Shown one piece after another: positions 1 through 4,581 of a stretch of DNA of 6,948 bases (position 1 is its first letter; each line of letters starts with the position of its first letter). The stretch is from positions 1 to 6,948 of the forward strand of contig CALVHJ010000071.1 of NCBI GenBank assembly GCA_944327425.1, read 5' to 3'. The stretch comes from an uncultured Bacilli bacterium. GTDB taxonomy: Bacteria > Bacillota_I > Bacilli_A > RF39 > UBA660. The notes under the pieces are model-generated. The model was not told the origin of the DNA, ran no database searches, and was given only the letters and a program-made list of their open reading frames with translations. Position numbers and translations under genes: made by a program.

Positions 1-6
1 TTCCCT

Positions 7-57
7 GAGATTTAAAATTATCTTAATTATAAAGTAATTTTATGTACTTTAAATCTC
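7..57. repeat. Inverted repeat downstream of the permease gene
   Basis: A perfect 10-base inverted repeat has arms GAGATTTAAA (7-16) and TTTAAATCTC (48-57), separated by 31 AT-rich bases. It lies in the 83 bases after the permease stop codon. A shorter alternative hairpin, AAAGTA (31-36) with TACTTT (45-50), overlaps the right arm, so two folds could compete. No U-run follows the distal arm on the minus strand (the next bases are CAGGGAA), so it is not a clean Rho-independent terminator. A TATAAT-like box on the minus strand lies in the loop, so it could instead be an operator or leader for a gene beyond the window edge. No ORF is visible in bases 1-83. Confidence 0.45.
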
Positions 58-83
58 CTTACTTATTCTACACTATTGCTTTT

Positions 84-2048
84 TCATTCCATAATATTCT
101 TTTTAAATCCAAAATAAGTTGCCATAAAATAAATTGCATAAATCATTAAGAATAAAATTAAATTACTAAAGAAATAAACTAAATAAACTGTATCATTTGC
201 TAAAATTAATTTAAATAAATCATTTAGTGATGTAATCGTACAAATACTAACAATGATTGGATAAACTAAAGGAAATAAGAAAAATAGTAATAATTGTTTA
301 CGAACGGTTTTAAATAGTTGTTTATCTCTAACTCCGAGCTTTCGGAGAACTGTATAACGATATTTATATTTTGTAGAATCACTTAAAGACTGTATCGCAA
401 GTATAGTACCTACTACTGCCGTAAAAATAAATGCTACATAGTAAAATACAAAACTAGTAATTGTCATAAAACCATTGTTATTCGCTTCTTCTTGTCCCCT
501 TACCACGATATTAGATAAAGAATAACACACTTGATAACCATATTCATTCTCTTCGCAAAAATCAGGTGAAGCAAAAGCAATTAATTCACTTGCTAACTCT
601 TCTGTTGTATCTTCCTCGGTATCAATAATTAAATGAGATTCACTAACAGGTAACCCTTCTGTTGCTCTATCAGGAACCACAATAATATAACCATAGCCAT
701 AAGCCCACGAAGAAGTATATCCTTCAGTTCGAAATTCTTTTAAATGAAGATTTACACCATTTGCTAAAGTAATATTCTTTATACTATTTACATCTAAAGT
801 ATCTTTATATTCTCTTGTAGCATGTAAAAGATATTCCCCTTCATTTAAAGAAACAGGATCCATTCCTTTCATTTTTAATAACTGATTATAAGAACTAAGC
901 GGAATAACTAAATCAGATGTTCTCCAAGTATCACCAATTAATTTTAAAATATTATTCGCTGAATCTTCATAAGCATCATATTCAAATGTTTCAAGTATGG
1001 TATAATCCTCATCTACTAAACTAATATATTCTGGAAATTTTATTTTATCATCATGAATATTAATATCATAAGGAGCAGCAAGTTCTATTTGATAATCAAA
1101 CATGCCTTTAAATAAGCTAGACATATTAAGTGATACCAGTGTTAATGTAATAAGTAGTGTAAGTGTACCAAGAGTAAAACTCATCGTTTTCACTTTTGAA
1201 CGAAATGTTCTTGCTACAAACAAATTATCAGATGTATATTTTAATTTTTTACTTTTTAAAACTAAATTTAAGATAAAATCAGCAAGCGTAAAAGTAATAC
1301 CATAAATACTAACAGCAAGTATTCCTATACAAAGAAATATAGTTCCCATATTAGGCTCTATACCAATATGAAACTCACCATCAAATAAATAGATAGCAAA
1401 AACACCTAAAGCCAAAGATAAAAGAAAACCTATATTCCTAATATGTCTATGTTTAATTATATTATTTTCGTTTTGTCGTTCAAAATATAATAAATCATAT
1501 ACTTTCATTTTCTTTATTCTTCTTCTTGATAAAAATAATACGATTAAATAAATAATACCAAAATAAAGCATTGATAAAAGTAAAGCACTAGAGCTAAAAT
1601 CCATCAAAACTTGATAAGGAAGTTCAAAAATATTCATAATAATCGCTGAAAACAAACTACTAAGTAAATATCCAATAGGAATAGAAACAAGAAATGCTAA
1701 TACTCCCAAAAGTAAATTTTCTAAAGTAAACATTCTTGATATCTGTTTTTTCTTAATACCAAGCACCATATAAGTACCAAATTCATGACTTCTTTTACTA
1801 AACATAAACTTTGTTGTATAATTAATAAGAAAACAAACTACTAAAATAATGAAAGCATTTACAAAATACATAACATACTTAAAATTATCCATTACACTGC
1901 TTAAATTAAGTACATCTTCGGAATTTGAAATTAAATTAAAAGCAAAGATAAAGGAAAAAGCAAGTGTTACGGTAATTAAATAAATAATATAATCTTTAAT
2001 ACTTCTTTTAGCATTTCTAACCCCCAACTTAGTAAGCAAGAGAATCAT
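84..2048 (-). CDS. BceB/FtsX-family ABC transporter permease
   Basis: This is the membrane subunit of an ABC exporter, probably of the BceAB type that removes peptide antibiotics from their lipid targets. The 654 residues match the usual BceB length (about 650). Hydrophobic segments suggest ten helices: about 18-40, 55-80, 107-140 (a long stretch), 152-174, 204-222, 235-263, 288-312, 530-554, 585-606 and 619-645. The 7+3 layout around a large extracytoplasmic domain (about 313-529) is typical of BceB. That domain has two cysteines, C498 and C508, which could pair. Cytoplasmic coupling regions of FtsX type are seen at 84-103 (SKRSHEFGTYMVLG) and 556-578 (YTVLRKLGVRDKQL). The start overlaps the ATPase gene. 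The ATG at 2048 abuts its GGGAGGAG, whereas TTG at 2039 has 9-base spacing and would give MLTKLGVRNAKRS, closer to the usual N-terminus, so the true protein may be 651 residues. Family is confident; substrate is not known. Confidence 0.93.
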   Translation of the reverse strand: MILLLTKLGVRNAKRSIKDYIIYLITVTLAFSFIFAFNLISNSEDVLNLSSVMDNFKYVMYFVNAFIILVVCFLINYTTKFMFSKRSHEFGTYMVLGIKKKQISRMFTLENLLLGVLAFLVSIPIGYLLSSLFSAIIMNIFELPYQVLMDFSSSALLLSMLYFGIIYLIVLFLSRRRIKKMKVYDLLYFERQNENNIIKHRHIRNIGFLLSLALGVFAIYLFDGEFHIGIEPNMGTIFLCIGILAVSIYGITFTLADFILNLVLKSKKLKYTSDNLFVARTFRSKVKTMSFTLGTLTLLITLTLVSLNMSSLFKGMFDYQIELAAPYDINIHDDKIKFPEYISLVDEDYTILETFEYDAYEDSANNILKLIGDTWRTSDLVIPLSSYNQLLKMKGMDPVSLNEGEYLLHATREYKDTLDVNSIKNITLANGVNLHLKEFRTEGYTSSWAYGYGYIIVVPDRATEGLPVSESHLIIDTEEDTTEELASELIAFASPDFCEENEYGYQVCYSLSNIVVRGQEEANNNGFMTITSFVFYYVAFIFTAVVGTILAIQSLSDSTKYKYRYTVLRKLGVRDKQLFKTVRKQLLLFFLFPLVYPIIVSICTITSLNDLFKLILANDTVYLVYFFSNLILFLMIYAIYFMATYFGFKKNIME

Positions 2049-2796
2049 CTCCTCCCAGCATAGTTAACACATCTAATATTTCGTTAAAAAACTCTTTTCG
2101 AGACTTATCTCCTTTTAATATTTCATTAAATATTTTTCCATCTTTAATAAATATAACTCTCTTACAAAAACTAGCACTAAACGAATCATGAGTAACCATA
2201 AGAATAGTTGCCTTTAACCTTTCATTCATCTCATCCATTGCCTCTAAAAACATTCTTGATGATTTTGAATCAAGTGTTCCAGTTGGTTCATCTGCCAAAA
2301 TTAATTTAGGTTCATTAATTAAAGCTCTTGCACAAGCACATCTTTGCTTTTCTCCTCCACTTATTTCATAAGGAAATTTATCTAGAATATCACTAATTCC
2401 TAGTTTCTTGGCAATATCAGCAACTTTCTTATCCACTTTTAAAATATCCTCATGATTAATAATTAAAGATAAAGCAATATTTTCTTCTATCGTAAGCGTA
2501 TCAAGCAAATTAAAATCTTGAAAAATAAACCCTAAATTTTCTCTTCGAAAATCCGCTAGCTCTTCTTCTTTTAATGTAGTAATATCAACTCCATCTAAAT
2601 AAATATTTCCACTAGTAACCGTATCTATTGTTGAAATAGTATTTAAAAGAGTCGTTTTGCCACTTCCACTTGCTCCCATAATGGCAACAAACTCCCCTTC
2701 TAAGACATCAAAACTAATACCATCAACAGCCTTGGTAATATTTCCATGACTACCATAATATTTTTTTAAATTTTTAACTTCTAAAATTTTTTTCAT
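2029..2796 (-). CDS. BceA-like ABC transporter ATP-binding protein
   Basis: This is the cytoplasmic ATPase (255 residues) that powers the permease encoded just downstream. All ABC motifs are intact: Walker A GASGSGKTT (41-49), Q-loop Q93 in FIFQDFNLL, signature ISGGEKQR (145-152), Walker B LILADE (165-170) with catalytic E170, D-loop GTLD (173-176) and switch H203. The glutamate after SGG, where glutamine is commoner, is tolerated in this subfamily. The profile fits the MacB/LolD/BceA group, whose members pair with FtsX-type permeases; the 10-helix partner points to BceA. The gene overlaps the permease start, so the two are probably translationally coupled. ATG at 2796 is preceded by a modest GGTGATGG site and gives the standard MKKILEVKNLKKYYG beginning. 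It has its own promoter after the methyltransferase terminator. No sensor kinase or regulator gene is adjacent in the window. Confidence 0.95.
   Translation of the reverse strand: MKKILEVKNLKKYYGSHGNITKAVDGISFDVLEGEFVAIMGASGSGKTTLLNTISTIDTVTSGNIYLDGVDITTLKEEELADFRRENLGFIFQDFNLLDTLTIEENIALSLIINHEDILKVDKKVADIAKKLGISDILDKFPYEISGGEKQRCACARALINEPKLILADEPTGTLDSKSSRMFLEAMDEMNERLKATILMVTHDSFSASFCKRVIFIKDGKIFNEILKGDKSRKEFFNEILDVLTMLGGDDSLAY
2049..2056 (-). promoter_or_regulatory. Strong ribosome binding site that decides the permease start
   Basis: GGGAGGAG on the minus strand lies inside the last codons of the ATPase gene and directly touches the ATG at 2048. That spacing is too short for good initiation. 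The TTG at 2039 lies 9 bases away, a normal distance. The site therefore favours a TTG start and an 11-base gene overlap over an ATG start with a 20-base overlap. Confidence 0.6.
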
Positions 2797-2814
2797 TTTT
2801 CCATCACCACTAAC

Positions 2815-2823
2815 ATTATAACA
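2815..2823 (-). promoter_or_regulatory. Extended -10 promoter for the ABC transporter operon
   Basis: The minus strand reads TGTTATAAT, a perfect TATAAT (2815-2820) with an upstream TGn extension (2821-2823). No good -35 is present at 16-18 bases, which is acceptable for extended -10 promoters. Transcription would start near 2808, giving a leader of about a dozen bases before the ATPase ATG. The TGn part falls in the U-rich tail of the upstream gene's terminator. Inferred from sequence only. Confidence 0.5.
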
Positions 2824-2853
2824 AACAAAAACTGTAAAAAGTATTACAGTTTT
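2824..2853 (-). terminator. Rho-independent terminator of the methyltransferase gene
   Basis: A perfect 10-bp stem (2828-2837 with 2844-2853, minus-strand arms AAAACTGTAA and TTACAGTTTT) encloses a 6-base loop. On the minus strand the stem runs into TGTTTGTT, which makes a U-rich tail. It begins one base after the methyltransferase stop codon. The stem is AT-rich and so of moderate strength. The tail is shared with the next promoter. Confidence 0.7.
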
Positions 2854-2854
2854 G

Positions 2855-3778
2855 TTATATTGCGATTAAAGTAATTTCTGTAGGATAAACATTACCACCA
2901 TGATATCTTAAATAAAGTTTATAAGTAGGATCAATTTCTTTAATCATTTTTGGTATTTTCCATAAATCTTCATTCTTATGATAAACTGAAATTAATAACT
3001 TCGGATGATCATTCTTAATATGATTTACCGCACCCCTTAATGCTTCTTGTTCCATTCCTTCAATATCAGCTTTAATAATAGTAATTTCTTCTCTTATATC
3101 TTCATCTAAAGTTATCATAGGTATTGTTCCATCAGCACTTAATAATGCTGTATTCGCTGAAGAATCAACCAAGCTATCTACAACCGAAATACTTCCTCTC
3201 TTATCACCAACCCCCTTTAAATAACATACTATATTAGAATAATCTCTTAAGTTCTCATTCAACACTTGATAAGTAGCCGGTGTAATTTCATAAGCATAAA
3301 TCTTTTTATAAGAATCCCCATAATTACGTAAAAAAGAAATAGTCGAATCTCCCGTATAAGCACCTAAATCAACAAACACTTCATTGTTACATGCTGGTAT
3401 TAAATCCAAATCAAAATAATCATCATAACACTTTTCGGTTACTTCACTAAGAGCTTGAAAATCATAATGTATCCAATTATTAAGAATAGCATAAAGCAAT
3501 TTTTTAGATCGATAATCTTCTAAATTCAAATATAATTCTTCAAAATCACTCACATGTTCTTTTAATTCTTGAACTTTCAATTCAATCTCTTCATAATTAT
3601 TGTTCTCTATATCAATACCCCCCCAATAAAGAAATTGATTAAAAAATTTTATCATACTCTTTTTAGTAACATCAGGAATATTCTCAAACGATAGTCGAAT
3701 CTGATGGTACAATTCTTGCTCACTCAACCCCCTTATCTCATTAAGTAATAAAGCAAACTTTAAATCTATTTGATTCAT
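2855..3778 (-). CDS. FkbM-family SAM-dependent methyltransferase
   Basis: This is a 307-residue predicted methyltransferase of the FkbM family, whose members usually O-methylate sugars or secondary metabolites. The Rossmann SAM-binding motif is VFVDLGAYTGDS (134-145), followed by the acidic strand end YAYE (161-164). The FkbM-typical C-terminal motif IIKADIEGME (234-243) and the LLISVYHKNEDLW stretch (261-273) are also present. Residues 1 to about 125 precede the catalytic fold; they are charged and probably helical, with no signal peptide or membrane segment, so the enzyme should be cytoplasmic. The ATG at 3778 has a GGAGG site (3789-3793) 10 bases upstream, a slightly long but usable spacing. 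The gene is bounded by terminators on both sides and so is probably transcribed alone. I could not pick a single promoter in the AT-rich gap 3779-3829. The acceptor is unknown, since no glycosyltransferase or biosynthetic gene is nearby. Confidence 0.9.
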   Translation of the reverse strand: MNQIDLKFALLLNEIRGLSEQELYHQIRLSFENIPDVTKKSMIKFFNQFLYWGGIDIENNNYEEIELKVQELKEHVSDFEELYLNLEDYRSKKLLYAILNNWIHYDFQALSEVTEKCYDDYFDLDLIPACNNEVFVDLGAYTGDSTISFLRNYGDSYKKIYAYEITPATYQVLNENLRDYSNIVCYLKGVGDKRGSISVVDSLVDSSANTALLSADGTIPMITLDEDIREEITIIKADIEGMEQEALRGAVNHIKNDHPKLLISVYHKNEDLWKIPKMIKEIDPTYKLYLRYHGGNVYPTEITLIAI

Positions 3779-3829
3779 ATATTAATATCCTCCAATTAAA
3801 TATATGATAATCAATATTTTTTATTATTT

Positions 3830-3864
3830 AAAAAAGAACATATCCTAAATATAAACATGTTCTT
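3830..3864 (-). terminator. Rho-independent terminator of the nrd operon, overlapping the nrdG end
   Basis: A perfect 8-bp stem AAGAACAT / ATGTTCTT (3857-3864 with 3834-3841) is followed on the minus strand by a run of six T (3835-3830, part of it inside the stem). The 15-base loop contains the last nrdG codons and its TAG stop (3845-3847), so the 5' arm is coding sequence. The AT-rich stem and long loop suggest moderate efficiency. Confidence 0.7.
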
Positions 3865-4396
3865 CTCTTCGTTTTGGTGCTTCGTAATTAATTGGATTTT
3901 TATATTTTTCTACTAAACAAACTTTGTTTTCTTTAAGACTTCTAGGTACATCTATAATTCTTTGATTTTTTGAACCCTTAAAATATAAAGACAAACTTTT
4001 TTCCGCAAGAATAAACTTACCATCAACTAAAACATCAATATAATTTAAAAACTCTCTTCTGTCTTTATCCAGAAGCATATCTTCATATAAAAATCCGGTG
4101 TAACACCATACATTAAGACCAATACTTTTGGCATATTTGGCAATAATTGCACAAACATCTGCCTGATAAACAGGATCGCCTCCTGAGAAAGTTATACCAT
4201 CTTGCCCTTCTAATTCATCAAGAGCCAGTAAAACATCTTCAACATCAACAAGCATTCCTTTTTGAAAATCCCATGTAGACGGATTTTGACATCCCGGACA
4301 GTGATGACCACATCCTTGTGTCCATAACACAGCCCTGATACCTTCTCCGTCTACTATTGAATCACGCTGGATATCACTTGCTAAACGAATTTGCAT
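3845..4396 (-). CDS. nrdG: Anaerobic ribonucleotide reductase activating enzyme (radical SAM)
   Basis: NrdG uses a [4Fe-4S] cluster and S-adenosylmethionine to make a 5'-deoxyadenosyl radical that abstracts hydrogen from the glycine of the class III reductase. The 183-residue protein has the radical-SAM motif C29-x3-C33-x2-C36 in TQGCGHHCPGCQNPSTW, preceded by the family's SIVDGEGIRAVLW. A GGD-P variant of the SAM-binding GGE motif (TFSGGDP, 69-75) follows, and then YTGFLYED further on. Length is at the upper end for NrdG because of a short charged C-terminal tail (KRREEHVYI). The ATG at 4396 lies 2 bases after the stop of the 55-residue glycyl-radical ORF. Its AAAGG ribosome binding site is inside that ORF, so translation is probably coupled. 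The gene is last in the operon and ends in a terminator. It is a soluble cytoplasmic protein expected to bind the partner carrying the radical glycine. Confidence 0.97.
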   Translation of the reverse strand: MQIRLASDIQRDSIVDGEGIRAVLWTQGCGHHCPGCQNPSTWDFQKGMLVDVEDVLLALDELEGQDGITFSGGDPVYQADVCAIIAKYAKSIGLNVWCYTGFLYEDMLLDKDRREFLNYIDVLVDGKFILAEKSLSLYFKGSKNQRIIDVPRSLKENKVCLVEKYKNPINYEAPKRREEHVYI

Positions 4397-4398
4397 TA

Positions 4399-4566
4399 TT
4401 AAGCCTTTTTATTAAGAATGCCCGCTGTAGAATGTTTAACTCGATCTCTTTCCTCAGCCTTTTTACCATTATTGAAACGATCTGTTGTACCAACCAAATA
4501 ACCAGTTATTCTTCTAATTCTTTCAAATTTAACCCCTTCTCCAACAATTCTTTCACTATCTTTCAT
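4399..4566 (-). CDS. Stand-alone glycyl-radical segment of class III ribonucleotide reductase (55 aa)
   Basis: This small protein is the C-terminal glycyl-radical piece of NrdD as a separate ORF. Its core, ERIRRITGYLVGTTDRFNNG (15-34), followed by KKAEERDRVKH (35-45), resembles the end of ordinary class III reductases. R-I-T-G-Y makes G22 the probable radical glycine. The large NrdD just upstream lacks this motif, so the two polypeptides would have to act together, with NrdG charging G22. The ATG at 4566 has a clear GGGAAGGA site 5 bases upstream. The ORF lies in the same frame as nrdD, five codons after its TAG stop, so stop readthrough could also make a fusion. The first 14 residues have no clear role. 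It ends 2 bases before nrdG. I have a recollection, not checkable here, of similar short proteins annotated simply as anaerobic reductase in other Firmicutes. The homology is confident; the trans-acting role is inference. Confidence 0.88.
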   Translation of the reverse strand: MKDSERIVGEGVKFERIRRITGYLVGTTDRFNNGKKAEERDRVKHSTAGILNKKA

Positions 4567-4571
4567 CTTTA

Positions 4572-4579
4572 TCCTTCCC
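4572..4579 (-). promoter_or_regulatory. Ribosome binding site of the 55-residue glycyl-radical ORF
   Basis: The minus strand has GGGAAGGA five bases (TAAAG) before the ATG at 4566, in the 15-base gap after the nrdD stop codon. Its quality and spacing support independent initiation of the small ORF rather than its being only a readthrough tail of nrdD. Confidence 0.7.
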
Positions 4580-4581
4580 TT

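Noticed and set aside
1102..1305. 67-codon open frame on the plus strand
   Set aside because: It lies wholly inside the permease gene on the opposite strand, with no ribosome site or recognisable protein.
2793..2804. Three-codon leader ORF (ATG GAA AAA TGA) overlapping the ATPase start
   Set aside because: The short AT-rich leader could give this by chance, and nothing suggests attenuation.
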